Both the position numbers and the translations under genes were made by a program. A model generated the notes under the pieces. It did no database searches. It was not told the origin of the DNA and worked only from the letters and a program-made list of their open reading frames with translations. A stretch of 64,000 bases of DNA from Pirellulales bacterium. GTDB lineage: Bacteria; Planctomycetota; Planctomycetia; Pirellulales; JAEUIK01. Below, piece by piece: positions 27,252 through 37,500 of this stretch (the stretch's first letter is position 1; the number at the start of each line of letters is the position of its first letter). Where the stretch lies: assembly GCA_019636335.1 (NCBI GenBank), contig JAHBXR010000001.1, positions 424,712-488,711 on the forward strand, read 5' to 3'.

Positions 27252-28568
27252 CTAGGCGGTCGGCAGCTCGAAGCCGGTTCGGCGGGGACGGTCGAGCAGG
27301 GCGTTGGCTTGCTCGTCTCCCTCGAACATTTCGCGTTTGGGGTCCCACTGCAGGGGGCGACCGATCTCGCGGGTGATGTTCGCCAGGTGGCAGACGCTCA
27401 CCGAACGGTGGCCGATTTCGACGTCGGCCACGGGCAACTCGCGCGAGCGGATGCAGTCGAGCCAGTTCTGCATGTGCCAACGCGCCTGCCAGAGGGCGAG
27501 CTCGTCGCTCCACTTGCGTTCTTCTTCGGCCACGTTGACCTGCTTGTTCAACTCGGCGGCGATCTCGGGGGGATTCGAGCTGAACTTGTTGCGATTGATT
27601 TCGAGCTTGCCCTTCTCGCAGATGAAGACGGCGCCCCCCATGGGGCCGCGACCTGGCTCGATCACGAAGTTGACCGGCACGCCGCTGGCATACTTCATGG
27701 CGACCTGGCCGTGTGGGCCCTCGGAGAGGGGCTTCATTTCCACCGGACCCGTGTCGTCCATACCCAGGGCCCATTGGATCTGGTCGATGCCGTGCGCACC
27801 CCAATTGGTCATCTCGCCGCCGGAGAAGTCGCGCCAGCGCATCCAACCCATCCAGGCCTGGTTGTAGGGACGCATGGTTGATTGATTCAGCCAGACGTTC
27901 CAATCGAAGTTGGGGGGCAACTCTTGTTCGGCGGGATTCTCGGCCGGCGAGGCCTCGGGTCCGGTGTAGTTGATGGCGCGGACCTCGAGCACCTTGCCCA
28001 GCCCGCCGCTACGGACGAGCTCGCACGCCACGCGGTTCATCTCCATCGAACGCTGTTGCGAGCCGACCTGCAGCACGCGGTTGTGCTTGCGGACCGCGTC
28101 GACCAGCGCGCGACCTTCGCGCACGTAGAGGGTGAGGGGCTTTTCAGCGTAGACATCCTTGCCGGCCTGGCAAGCATGGATGCAGGGAAGGACGCGTTGA
28201 AATTCGCCCGTGGCCACGATCACGGCATCGACATCATTGCGCTCGAGCACGTGGCGATAGTCTTGATACGTGGTCCAATCGGCCCCCTTCTTCGCTTTGA
28301 ACGCCTCGGCCCGTGGCAGGTTGCAATCCGAGAGGGCCACGATCTGCCCCTCCTCGGGAAGTTGCTCGAGCAGGAGCGACGCTCGCCCACCGACGCCGAT
28401 CGCCCCGACGCGAATGCGGTCGTTCGCACCGGGCTTGCCGGGCGCCGCCAGCACGTGCCGCGGAATGATCGTGGGCATGCCCCAGGCGCCGGCGGCCAGG
28501 GCGGCCGAGGCGCCGAGGAACTGGCGACGAGTCGTGAGCTGCGAACGTACGGTGGGCGTCTTGTGCAT
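27252..28568 (-). CDS. Tat-exported Gfo/Idh/MocA-family oxidoreductase
   Basis: 438 residues from the ATG at 28568. The N terminus has a twin-arginine signal (TTRRQFLGAS followed by a hydrophobic stretch ALAAGAWG, cleavage near VLA). The NAD(P)-binding Rossmann domain follows (VGAIGVGGRAS), then the conserved EKPLTLYVREG (Lys within EKP) and the C-terminal domain (NWGAHGIDQIQWALGM). Such exported members are numerous in planctomycetes and act on sugars or cyclitols, but the substrate is unknown. It is divergent from the cytoplasmic Gfo/Idh/MocA gene, with 120 bp between. Confidence 0.93.
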   Translation of the reverse strand: MHKTPTVRSQLTTRRQFLGASAALAAGAWGMPTIIPRHVLAAPGKPGANDRIRVGAIGVGGRASLLLEQLPEEGQIVALSDCNLPRAEAFKAKKGADWTTYQDYRHVLERNDVDAVIVATGEFQRVLPCIHACQAGKDVYAEKPLTLYVREGRALVDAVRKHNRVLQVGSQQRSMEMNRVACELVRSGGLGKVLEVRAINYTGPEASPAENPAEQELPPNFDWNVWLNQSTMRPYNQAWMGWMRWRDFSGGEMTNWGAHGIDQIQWALGMDDTGPVEMKPLSEGPHGQVAMKYASGVPVNFVIEPGRGPMGGAVFICEKGKLEINRNKFSSNPPEIAAELNKQVNVAEEERKWSDELALWQARWHMQNWLDCIRSRELPVADVEIGHRSVSVCHLANITREIGRPLQWDPKREMFEGDEQANALLDRPRRTGFELPTA

Positions 28569-28688
28569 GGCGGTGGGCGATCCGAAACGAGGCGTGATTT
28601 TGCGTTCCCCCGAGTCTGCGAGTATATCAGGGGAGCGGTCGGGGGGTACCTTTTTGCCGGACGGCCGCCCCTTTCCAATGCGAGAATC

Positions 28689-29690
28689 ATGTCGCGAAGA
28701 ATTCGTTGGGGAATCCTGGGAACGGCGACCATTGCCCGTGAGGCCGTGATCCCGGCCCTGCTGCGCGAACCGCACAACGCCAACTCGCAAGTCGCGGCCA
28801 TCGCCTCGCGCGATTTGGAAAAGGCGCGCCGCGCGGCGGCGCAGTTCGGCATCGAGCGTGCGTACGGTTCTTACGAAGAACTGCTCATCGATACCTCGAT
28901 CGACGCGGTCTACGTTCCGCTGCCGAATCATTTGCACGTGCCCTATGCTCTTCGTGCGTTGGAATGTGGGAAACACGTCCTGTGCGAGAAGCCGCTGGCC
29001 TGCACGGCGGACGAAGCGGAGCGGCTCGTGGCGGCCGCACAGTGTTTTCCGCATCTGAAGGTGATGGAGGCGTTCATGTACCGCCACCATCCACAATGGC
29101 ATTGGGCGAAAGAGGTCGTGTCGAGTGGCGTGTTCGGACCGCTGCGCAGGGTCGAAATGAGCTTCACGTTCTTCGACGATAATCCGGCCAGCATTCTGCA
29201 CCATGCCGAATGGGGAGGCGGGGCGCTGCTCGATATCGGCTGCTACGGCGTGTCGCTGGCGAGGTTTCTGTTCGGCGCCGAGCCGCTCAGCGTGCGCGGA
29301 AGGGAGCAGATCGATCCGCGGTTTGGCGTGGATCGCCTCACCGAGGGCACGCTTGAATTCGCAGCCGGCAGAGCGAACCTCCGCGCGGCGACGAACGAGG
29401 AGTTTTCGCAGCGGATGATCGCGCACGGCGAACTGGGCTGGCTCGAGCTCGAGACTCCATTTCTGCCCCCCGCCGACCGGCCCTGTGTGGGGCGACTGCG
29501 CAGGGGTGATCGCGTGGAAATACGCGAGTTCGGGCCGTGCGATCAGTACGGCATTCAGGCCGATCTGTTCGTGCAGGCGATCGTTGAAGACTTGTCCGTG
29601 CCAACGCCGCTTGCCGATGGGCTGGCGAATATGCGGGTTATCGACGCAATTGTGCGCAGCGCAAGGAATGGGCAGTCGGAACAGCCGTAA
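28689..29690 (+). CDS. Gfo/Idh/MocA-family oxidoreductase (cytoplasmic)
   Basis: 333 residues. There is no signal peptide. The Rossmann GxGxxA-type motif is in IRWGILGTATIAREAVIP; the catalytic-lysine segment CEKPLACTADEAERL and the family MEAFMYRHHPQW follow. Members reduce or oxidise sugars or derivatives with NAD(P). It resembles the trans-1,2-dihydrobenzene-1,2-diol or D-xylose dehydrogenase branch. The gene is divergent from the Tat-exported paralogue, and AGTATATCAG at 28621-28630 between them may be a shared promoter region. Confidence 0.92.
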   Translation: MSRRIRWGILGTATIAREAVIPALLREPHNANSQVAAIASRDLEKARRAAAQFGIERAYGSYEELLIDTSIDAVYVPLPNHLHVPYALRALECGKHVLCEKPLACTADEAERLVAAAQCFPHLKVMEAFMYRHHPQWHWAKEVVSSGVFGPLRRVEMSFTFFDDNPASILHHAEWGGGALLDIGCYGVSLARFLFGAEPLSVRGREQIDPRFGVDRLTEGTLEFAAGRANLRAATNEEFSQRMIAHGELGWLELETPFLPPADRPCVGRLRRGDRVEIREFGPCDQYGIQADLFVQAIVEDLSVPTPLADGLANMRVIDAIVRSARNGQSEQP

Positions 29691-29736
29691 ACGGCGGAGC
29701 AGTCTTGCGTATGGCCAGTTGGCGAGTCGGTGGGAG

Positions 29737-29832
29737 CTACTTGCTCGGTCGGGACTTGCTCGGGGCGACCGTCTTTTTGTCCTTGGGCTGCTTGGGCTTC
29801 TTCTTTTCTTTACGGATGTCTTTGCTACCCAT
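29737..29832 (-). CDS. Very small basic protein, 31 residues
   Basis: ATG at 29832 to TAG at 29737. The product is MGSKDIRKEKKKPKQPKDKK followed by TVAPSKSRPSK: 13 of 31 residues are Lys or Arg. CAGGT lies 9 nt upstream as a modest ribosome site. I recall similar very short, Lys-rich proteins beginning MGSKD in other bacteria, but this is memory, not a search. It may bind nucleic acid or be a short stress protein. It lies antisense-free in the gap downstream of the oxidoreductase. Confidence 0.5.
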   Translation of the reverse strand: MGSKDIRKEKKKPKQPKDKKTVAPSKSRPSK

Positions 29833-30017
29833 GTCGGCGTGACCTGCTTGTTGATGATTTGACCTGCGTCCGAAGTGGCGCGGCAGGCGAGCGTTCCGTA
29901 ATCTAGCGTGTGGTACGATTTCGACAACACTATGTGCGCAGCATGTCCTGATGGATGACCATGCGGCACCGACTTCCAGGCGGATTGCTTACGTTGCGGA
30001 GTGCGCCGGTAGGTTGC

Positions 30018-30046
30018 TTGACGACCTCGCGCCGAATGACTCGAAT
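30018..30046 (+). promoter_or_regulatory. Promoter candidate before the 2-oxoglutarate oxygenase
   Basis: TTGACG (30018-30023) and TCGAAT (30041-30046) with a 17-bp spacer. The -10 ends 62 bp upstream of the ATG at 30109. The -35 is good and the -10 moderate. Confidence 0.35.
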
Positions 30047-30108
30047 TCAACTACGTTACTTCTCCTGTTTTCGTTGAATCGATCCTGAAACGATTGCAGC
30101 ACAACCGT

Positions 30109-31131
30109 ATGACTACTTCGAACGCGGCTGGCGAGTTTTCTCACGTCCCTATCGTCGATGTGGCGCCACTCGTGGCGAATTCTGCCGGGCAAGGGGCCGT
30201 GGCCGAGCAATTGGGCGCCGCCTGCCGCGAGTGTGGGTTCTTCTATGTCGTGGGGCATGGGATCGAGCCGCGTCTGTTTGTGCAGCTCGAGGAGTTGAGC
30301 CGGCAGTTCTTTGCGTTGCCCACGGCCCAAAAGCAGGCAATCGCCATGTCGCGTGGCGGGCGGGCGTGGCGCGGGTACTTTGCCGTGGGAGATGAGCTCA
30401 CCTCGGGCAAGCCCGATCAAAAAGAGGGGCTCTACTTCGGCGCGGAGTTGCCGGCCGATCATGCCGAAGTGTTGGCGGGCACGCCGCTGCATGGGGCGAA
30501 CCTGTTTCCCGACGTGCCGGGCTTTCGCGAGGTGGTGCTGGAGTACGTGGGGGCGCTTACGGAGTTGGGGCACGCGCTGATGACGGGCATGTCGCTGAGC
30601 CTGGGGCTCGAGGCCGATTACTTCGCGCGCCGCTACACGCGCGATCCGCTGGTGCTGTTTCGCATCTTCAACTATCCGTGGTCGCCACCGCCGGCTGGCA
30701 CGGACGAAGCCCGCTGGGGGGTCGGCGAGCATACCGACTACGGCCTGCTCACCATGCTCTGGCAGGACAGCACCGGCGGCTTGCAGGTGAAGAGCCGCAG
30801 TCGTTGGATCGACGCGCCGCCGATTCCCGGCTCGTTCATCTGCAATATCGGCGACATGCTGGATAGCCTTACGCGAGGCATCTATCGCAGCACGCCTCAT
30901 CGCGTATTGAACATGGCGCAGCGAGACCGGCTGTCGTTTCCGTTCTTCTTCGATCCGAACTTCCGCGCGGAGATCCGCCCCATCGAAGAGCTGGCCGGTC
31001 ATGAGATCGAGGATGATCGCGACGAGCGTTGGGACCGCGCGAGCGTCCACCACCTGAGCGGCACGTATGGGGACTACGTGCTGAACAAGGTGTCGAAGGT
31101 CTTTCCGCAGTTGCGCAGCGAAGTGATGTGA
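30109..31131 (+). CDS. 2-oxoglutarate/Fe(II) oxygenase, isopenicillin N synthase-like
   Basis: 340 residues from the ATG at 30109. N-terminal DIOX_N region (VPIVDVAPLV, CGFFYVVGHGI) and the C-terminal oxygenase domain. Iron ligands are His208, Asp210 (EHTDYGLLTML) and His264 (STPHRVLN); Arg274 in RLSFPFFF would bind 2-oxoglutarate. Such enzymes hydroxylate or desaturate small molecules. The substrate is unknown. It converges with the RND gene cluster, whose 3' end starts 12 bp later. Confidence 0.92.
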   Translation: MTTSNAAGEFSHVPIVDVAPLVANSAGQGAVAEQLGAACRECGFFYVVGHGIEPRLFVQLEELSRQFFALPTAQKQAIAMSRGGRAWRGYFAVGDELTSGKPDQKEGLYFGAELPADHAEVLAGTPLHGANLFPDVPGFREVVLEYVGALTELGHALMTGMSLSLGLEADYFARRYTRDPLVLFRIFNYPWSPPPAGTDEARWGVGEHTDYGLLTMLWQDSTGGLQVKSRSRWIDAPPIPGSFICNIGDMLDSLTRGIYRSTPHRVLNMAQRDRLSFPFFFDPNFRAEIRPIEELAGHEIEDDRDERWDRASVHHLSGTYGDYVLNKVSKVFPQLRSEVM

Positions 31132-31143
31132 CGGGCCGGCGCG

Positions 31144-34100
31144 TCAGTGCGGGACGTCGCCATCGTGGCCTAGCGCGGCCATGTAGGGGAGCGCATCGGG
31201 ATCTTCGTCTCCGTCATCCTCGTCTTCCGTATGCGGTCGGTGGGCGTTGATCCATTCGATCACATAGTAGAAGACCGGCGTGAGAAAGATGCCGAAGACG
31301 GTCACGCCCAGCATGCCGCCGAAGACGGCCGTGCCGAGGGTACGGCGCATCTCGGCGCCGGCGCCGTGCGAAAGGATCAGCGGCACGACGCCGATGATGA
31401 AGGCCAGCGACGTCATGACGATGGGGCGGAGGCGGAGCTTGCAGGCCTCGAGGGTGGCCTCGCGCACGCTGACCCCCCGTTCGCGCTCGGCCTTGGCGAA
31501 CTCGACAATGAGGATCGCGTTCTTGCACGCCAGGCCGATGAGCACGACGAAGCCGACCTGCGTGAAGATATTCACGTCGAGGCTGGCAAATAGCACCGCC
31601 GCGACCGAGCAGAGCAGGCACATCGGCACTACCAGAATCACGGCCAGCGGCAGGGCCCAGCTTTCGTACTGCGCGGCCAGCACGAGAAACACGAGCACGA
31701 CGGCCAGGGCGAAGACGATCATCGCCGTGTTGCCGGTCTGAAGCTGCAAGAGGGCCAGCTCGGTCCATTCGGCGCGCATCATGCGGGGCAGGTTGGCCTT
31801 GGCGACCTGTTCCATTTCGGTCAGGGCCTGACCGGTGCTCACCCCCTGTTCGGCGGCGCCGTTGATGGGGGCGGCGCGATACAGGTTGTAGCGCGTGATG
31901 ACGGTCGGCCCTTGCACGTCGCGCACGTCGCTGAACGCGGAGAGGGGGACCATGTTGCCCTCGGCGTTGCGAATCTTGAGTTGCTTGAGATCCTCGATCT
32001 GGTTGCGGAAATCGGGCCCGGCCTGGACGTTGACCTGCCAGGTGCGGCCGAAACGGTTGAAGTCGTTGACGTAGAGGGAACCGAGATAGACCTGCAGCGT
32101 GTTGAAGACGTCGGCCATGTTCAGGCCCATCCGTTTCGCCGCGGTGCGGTCGATATCGAGATAGAGCCAGGGGCTGTTCGCGCGGAAGCTGGAGAAGAGA
32201 TCGCGCAGCCCCGGCGTTTTGTCCCCCTCCTGCACGATGCGCTCGGCGACGTTTTGCAGCGTCTCGCTGCCGGCGTCGCCGCGATCTTCGATCACGATCT
32301 TGAATCCGCCCGCGGTGCCCAGGCCGTCGACCGGCGGCGCGCCGAAGACGTTGACGGTTCCTTCGCCGATGGCGTTCTTCACGGCGTCTTGCAGTTGCGC
32401 GGCGATGACGTCGCCGGTGAGTCCCTTTTCAACGCGATGCTCGAAGGTGTCGAGCATCACATACATGGCGCCGAAGTTGGGAGACGAGGCATTCAACAAG
32501 ATCGATTGACCGGCGATGGCCACGGTGTGTCGCACGCCGGGAATGGTGGCGGCGATCTTTTCGATCTGCAGCACCGTTTGCTGGGTGCGCTGCAGCGAGG
32601 CCGAGTCGGGGAGTTGCACGTTGACGAGCAGGTAGCCTTTGTCTTGCGGCGGAATGAAGCCCTTCGGCGCGGCGACGAAGCTCTGCCAGGTGAGCAGCAG
32701 CAGGCCGCCATAGACGAAGAGCACGATCAGGCTGACGCGCAAGAGTCCGCCGACGACGCGGGTGTAGACGCTGGTCGCGCGGTCGAAGACGCGATTGAAG
32801 GCGCGGAAGCCCGCCCCCAACAGACGGTTGAGCCAGGGGGCGGCGAACCATCCCACGATGGCCCCCAGGAGGACGGCAATCCAAGGCCAGTAGTCGATCC
32901 ATCCCGCGGCGACCGGGGCCTCGCCAGGGGCGTGCCCCGCGGCGAACCCGCGTGCGACGAGTTCCCAGCCCAACCAGGCGCCGGCGATGGGAAACGCGAT
33001 GCGCGGCAGAGGGGGCGTGGCCTCGTTGCCGCGCGGACGGAGCAGAATGGCGGTGAGGGCGGGGCTGAGGGTCAACGAATTGAACGCTGAAATCACGGTC
33101 GACACGGCGATCGTCAGCGCGAATTGCCGGAAGAACTGCCCGGTGATGCCGGAGATGAACGCGCAGGGGACGAACACCGCGCTCAGCACGAGTCCCACGG
33201 CGATCACCGGCCCGGAAACCTGTTGCATTGCCCGAACCGTGGCGTCGCGCGGCGAGAGTCCGTGCTCGATATGATGCTCGACCGCTTCCACGACCACGAT
33301 CGCGTCGTCCACCACGATCCCGATGGCGAGCACCAGGCCGAAAAGCGTCAGGTTATTCAGGCTGAAGCCGATGGCCGCCATGGCCGCGAACGTGCCGACC
33401 ACGGCCACGGGCACGGCCACCAACGGAATGATGGCCGAGCGCCAGTTCTGCAGGAACACGAGCACCACGATGGCCACCAGGATGATGGCGTCGCGCAGCG
33501 TCTTGAACACTTCGTTGATTGATTCCTCGATGAACGGGGTCGTGTCGTAGACGATCGAATACTCGACTCCCGTCGGAAAACGATCTTTCAACTCGGCCAT
33601 CTTCTCGCGGACCAGTTGGGCGACGTCGAGGGCGTTCGAGCCGGGCAACTGATAGATGGAGAGGGCGACGGAAGGCTGTCCGTCGAGCGTACACGATTGG
33701 TTGTAGACGAGCGCGCCCAACTCGATATTGCCGACGTCGCGCAGCCGCACGAAACGGCCTTCGGCGTCGGCCTTGAGAATGATCTCGCCGAATTGCTCGA
33801 CGTCGATCAGGCGCCCCATCGTGCTCATCGTGAACTGGAAGACCTGTCCCGACTCGACCGGGGGCTGGCCGATCTGGCCGGCGGCCACCTGGGTGTTCTG
33901 CTGCTCGATGGCGCGGACCACATCGGTGGTGGTCAGCCCGCGGTAGGCCATTTTTTCGGGATCGAGCCAGAAACGCATGCTGTAGTCGCGCTGGCCGATG
34001 TAGGTGATGTCGCCCACCCCTTCGAGGCGCGAAAGTTCATCCTTGAGCTGAATCGTGGCGTAGTTGCTCAGGTAGAGATTGTCGCGCGAATCGTCGGGCG

Positions 34101-34533
34101 AGAAGAGGTTGACGATCATCAGCACGCTGGGGGACTTCTTCTTCACCATGATGCCGCGTCGCTGCACGAGATCGGGCAACGTCGGCTGGGCCAGCGAGAC
34201 ACGGTTCTGCACCAGCACCTGGGCCATGTTCAGATCGACGCCATGCTTGAACGTGACGGTCAGCGTGTAGACGCCGTCGTTCGTACACTGCGACGACATG
34301 TACAGCATGTTCTCGACGCCGTTCACCTGCTGCTCGATCGGCGCGGCGACCGTGTCGGCCACGACCTGGGCGTTCGCGCCGGGGTAGACGGCCGAGACCT
34401 CGACCGTCGGCGGCGTGATCTCGGGATACTGCGCGATCGGCAAGGCGATGAGCGCGACGCCCCCGGCCAGGGTGATGATGATCGACAACACCGAGGCGAA
34501 GATCGGTCGGTTGATGAAGAATTGCGAGAACAA
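31144..34533 (-). CDS. RND efflux transporter, inner-membrane permease (second copy)
   Basis: 1129 residues. AcrB/HAE1-type architecture: N-terminal membrane helix (FFINRPIFASVLSIIITLAG), two large periplasmic loops and 12 predicted membrane segments. The proton-relay Asp-Asp is in GIVVDDAIVVVEAVEHHI and the TM10 Lys is in LACKNAILIVEFAK. It exports drugs or other amphiphiles with proton motive force. It follows the other RND gene with a 9-bp gap and shares one adaptor. The pair could form a mixed trimer like MdtB/MdtC, but this is inference. The C-terminal tail is acidic. Confidence 0.95.
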   Translation of the reverse strand: MFSQFFINRPIFASVLSIIITLAGGVALIALPIAQYPEITPPTVEVSAVYPGANAQVVADTVAAPIEQQVNGVENMLYMSSQCTNDGVYTLTVTFKHGVDLNMAQVLVQNRVSLAQPTLPDLVQRRGIMVKKKSPSVLMIVNLFSPDDSRDNLYLSNYATIQLKDELSRLEGVGDITYIGQRDYSMRFWLDPEKMAYRGLTTTDVVRAIEQQNTQVAAGQIGQPPVESGQVFQFTMSTMGRLIDVEQFGEIILKADAEGRFVRLRDVGNIELGALVYNQSCTLDGQPSVALSIYQLPGSNALDVAQLVREKMAELKDRFPTGVEYSIVYDTTPFIEESINEVFKTLRDAIILVAIVVLVFLQNWRSAIIPLVAVPVAVVGTFAAMAAIGFSLNNLTLFGLVLAIGIVVDDAIVVVEAVEHHIEHGLSPRDATVRAMQQVSGPVIAVGLVLSAVFVPCAFISGITGQFFRQFALTIAVSTVISAFNSLTLSPALTAILLRPRGNEATPPLPRIAFPIAGAWLGWELVARGFAAGHAPGEAPVAAGWIDYWPWIAVLLGAIVGWFAAPWLNRLLGAGFRAFNRVFDRATSVYTRVVGGLLRVSLIVLFVYGGLLLLTWQSFVAAPKGFIPPQDKGYLLVNVQLPDSASLQRTQQTVLQIEKIAATIPGVRHTVAIAGQSILLNASSPNFGAMYVMLDTFEHRVEKGLTGDVIAAQLQDAVKNAIGEGTVNVFGAPPVDGLGTAGGFKIVIEDRGDAGSETLQNVAERIVQEGDKTPGLRDLFSSFRANSPWLYLDIDRTAAKRMGLNMADVFNTLQVYLGSLYVNDFNRFGRTWQVNVQAGPDFRNQIEDLKQLKIRNAEGNMVPLSAFSDVRDVQGPTVITRYNLYRAAPINGAAEQGVSTGQALTEMEQVAKANLPRMMRAEWTELALLQLQTGNTAMIVFALAVVLVFLVLAAQYESWALPLAVILVVPMCLLCSVAAVLFASLDVNIFTQVGFVVLIGLACKNAILIVEFAKAERERGVSVREATLEACKLRLRPIVMTSLAFIIGVVPLILSHGAGAEMRRTLGTAVFGGMLGVTVFGIFLTPVFYYVIEWINAHRPHTEDEDDGDEDPDALPYMAALGHDGDVPH

Positions 34534-34542
34534 GCCGTTACC

Positions 34543-37500
34543 TCATTTGGAACGCGGCGCGGTGGAGACGCTGCTGCCGGCGTCGGCCTGCGTGGCGAAC
34601 TCTCCGGAAGAATCGCTCGCCTGCCTGGATTCGTCGTGCGACTCGTTGGCGATCCGCAGGATCTTCGGGCGCGGTAGCGTTTTGCGCCGCAGGGGCACTC
34701 GGGCCAGGCTCGCCACGCGGCGGGCCGTCGCGCCGGCCAGACGGCGGACCGGCCGCAGGCTGAGCGTGCCGAGCACCAGGGCGTTGAACTTGCGCAGCCG
34801 CGGCGAAGCAAACAGCTTCGTGTGACTCAGGTAGTCGATCGTGTAGAAGAAGACGGGGGTAAGCACGAGCCCGAACAGGGTGACGCCCAACATGCCGCTG
34901 AAGACGGCCACGCCCAGGGCTTTGCGCATCTCGGCGCCTGCGCCGTTCGAGATGATGAGGGGCACGACCCCCAGGATGAACGCCAGCGAGGTCATGACGA
35001 TCGGTCGCAAGCGCAAGCGGCAGGCGGCCAGGGTCGCCTCGAAGCGGGGCACCCCGGCGACGCGCTGTTGCTTGGCGAACTCGACGATGAGGATCGCGTT
35101 CTTGCTGGCGAGCCCCACCAGCACGACGAAGCCGATGCGCGTGAAGATATTGACGTCCAGGCGGGCGATGCTCACGCCGATCAAGGCGCTGAGCAGGCAC
35201 ATGGGCACGACGAGAATCACCGCCAGCGGCAGCGACCAGCTCTCGTACTGCGCGGCGAGCACGAGAAAGACCATCACCACGGCAAAGCCGAAGATGACGG
35301 TCGCCGTGTTGCCGGCCAGCAGCTCGAGGTAGGACATGTCGGTCCACTCGAAGCTCATGTTGCGCGGCAAGGTGTTCTTGGCCAGGGTCTCCATGATGGC
35401 GATGGCCTGGTTCGAACTGACGCCGGGGGCCGCGGCGCCGTTGATGGCGGCGGCCGGATACATGTTGTAGCGCGTCAGCACCATGGGGCCGTTCACTTCC
35501 TGCACGGTCGCCAGTGACCCGAGCGGCACCATCACCCCTTCGGCGTTGCGCACTTTTAACTTCGAGATGTACTCGGGGCGGTCGCGGAATTGGGGATCGG
35601 CCTGGATGATGACCTGCCAGGTGCGGCCGAACTTGTTGAAGTCGTTGACGTACAGCGAGCCTTGATACATGCGCAGCACGTTGGCGAAATCGGCCGCGTA
35701 GACGTGACGCAGAATCGCTTGCGAGCGATTGAATCGCACGTAGTACTGCGGCACGTTCGCCCGGAAAGAGGAGAAGAGCGTCTGCAGGCCGGGCGTCTCG
35801 TTGCCGAGCTTGACCAGCCGCTCAGTTTCTTCCTGGAGCACCTGCGGCCCGACGTCGCCGCGGTCCTCGATCATGATGCTGAAGCCGCCGGCCCGACCGA
35901 CGCCACGAATCGGGGGCGGCGGGAAGACCTGGATGTTCGCCCCCTTGATCTGCGCGCCAAACTCCTTGCGCAGGTAATTGGCCACCGCTTCGCTCGAAAG
36001 TTCAGGCGTGCGGCGGTGGTGATAATCTTGCAGGTTGACGAACATCGAACCGAAGTTCGAACCAAACGCCTGCAACACGAACGACTGGCCCGTGATCCCC
36101 GAGCAGTGCTTGACCCCTTCGTGCTGGCGGGCGATCTCGACCATCTGATCGATGACCGTCTGGGTACGCTCGAGCGAGGCGGAGTCGGGCAACTGTACGC
36201 TGCAGAGCAGATAGCCCATGTCTTGCGAGGGGATGAACCCCTTGGGAGTGGCGACAAAGCGCCACCAGGTGACGCCGAGCAGGCCCCCGTAGATCAACAG
36301 GCAGATCAGGCTGGCGCGCAAGACTCGCCGCACGACCGCGGTGTAGACGTTGGTCGTGAATTGGAAGGCGCGATTGAAGCCGCGGAAAAACCAGCTCAAC
36401 AACCGATTCGATGGTCCCGCGAGCAGGGCTCCGACGAGCGCTCCGCCGAGGACCAGGATCGTGGGTGCAAGCCACGAGGCGAAGCCCGGGCTTGCGCTGG
36501 CGCTATCGATCAGCCAGAGGCGGGTACGTTCGTCGTAAAGATACCAGGCCAACCAGGCACCACCGATCGGAAAGCAGAGCCAGGGCAGGGGGGGCGCCGC
36601 GTGCTTGTCGTGACGCTTGAGCAGCACGGCCGTCAGGGCCGGACTGAGCGTGAGCGAATTGAAGGCCGAGATGATCGTCGACACGGCGATCGTCATGGCG
36701 AACTGGCGGAAAAATTGCCCGGTGATGCCGGAGATGAACGCGCAGGGGACGAACACGGCGCTCAGCACGAGCCCCACGGCGATCACGGGTCCGGAGACTT
36801 GCTCCATGGCCTTGATCGTGGCCTGGCGCGGCGAGAGCCCATGCTCGATATGATGCTCGACCGCTTCGACCACGACGATGGCGTCATCCACCACGATGCC
36901 GATCGCCAGCACCAGGCCGAAGAGTGTCAGGTTGTTCAAGCTGAACCCGAAGACCGCCATGGCGGCGAACGTGCCGACGATCGCCACCGGCACCGCCACG
37001 AGCGGGATCAAGGCCGAACGCCAGTTCTGTAGAAAGAGCAGCACCACGAGGGCCACGAGCACGATAGCATCGCGCAGCGAGTTGATTACCTCGCGGATCG
37101 ATTCGCGTGTGTAGGGCACGGTGGTAAAGCCGACGTCGTAAGCGAGCCCCTCGGGAAAGGTCTCGCTCAGCTCCTTCATCTTGGCCATGACCAGGTCGTG
37201 CGTCTCGAGCGCGTTCGCGTCGGGACGTTGGAAAATCGCCAGGAAGACCGTCGGCTGGCCATCCATGCTGTTGTTGACGTCGACGCTCTTGGCGGCCAAT
37301 TCGACCCGGGCCACGTCGCGAATGCGGACCGTGCGCCCCTCGGAGTCCGCCTTGATGATGATCTGCTCGAAATCCTCGACCTCGTCGAGACGCCCTAGCG
37401 TGCTGAGCGTAATTTGCAGGTTTTGATCGTCGGGAGATGGCTGCTGACCGATGGCGCCGCTGGCCACCGGGGTGTTTTGCTCTCGGATGGCCGCGGCCAC

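Noticed and set aside
27252-30050. Very long minus-strand open frame of about 930 codons
   Set aside because: It only continues the oxidoreductase frame upstream through the divergent plus-strand gene. The part before 28568 lacks a signal or domain and overlaps a clear gene on the other strand.
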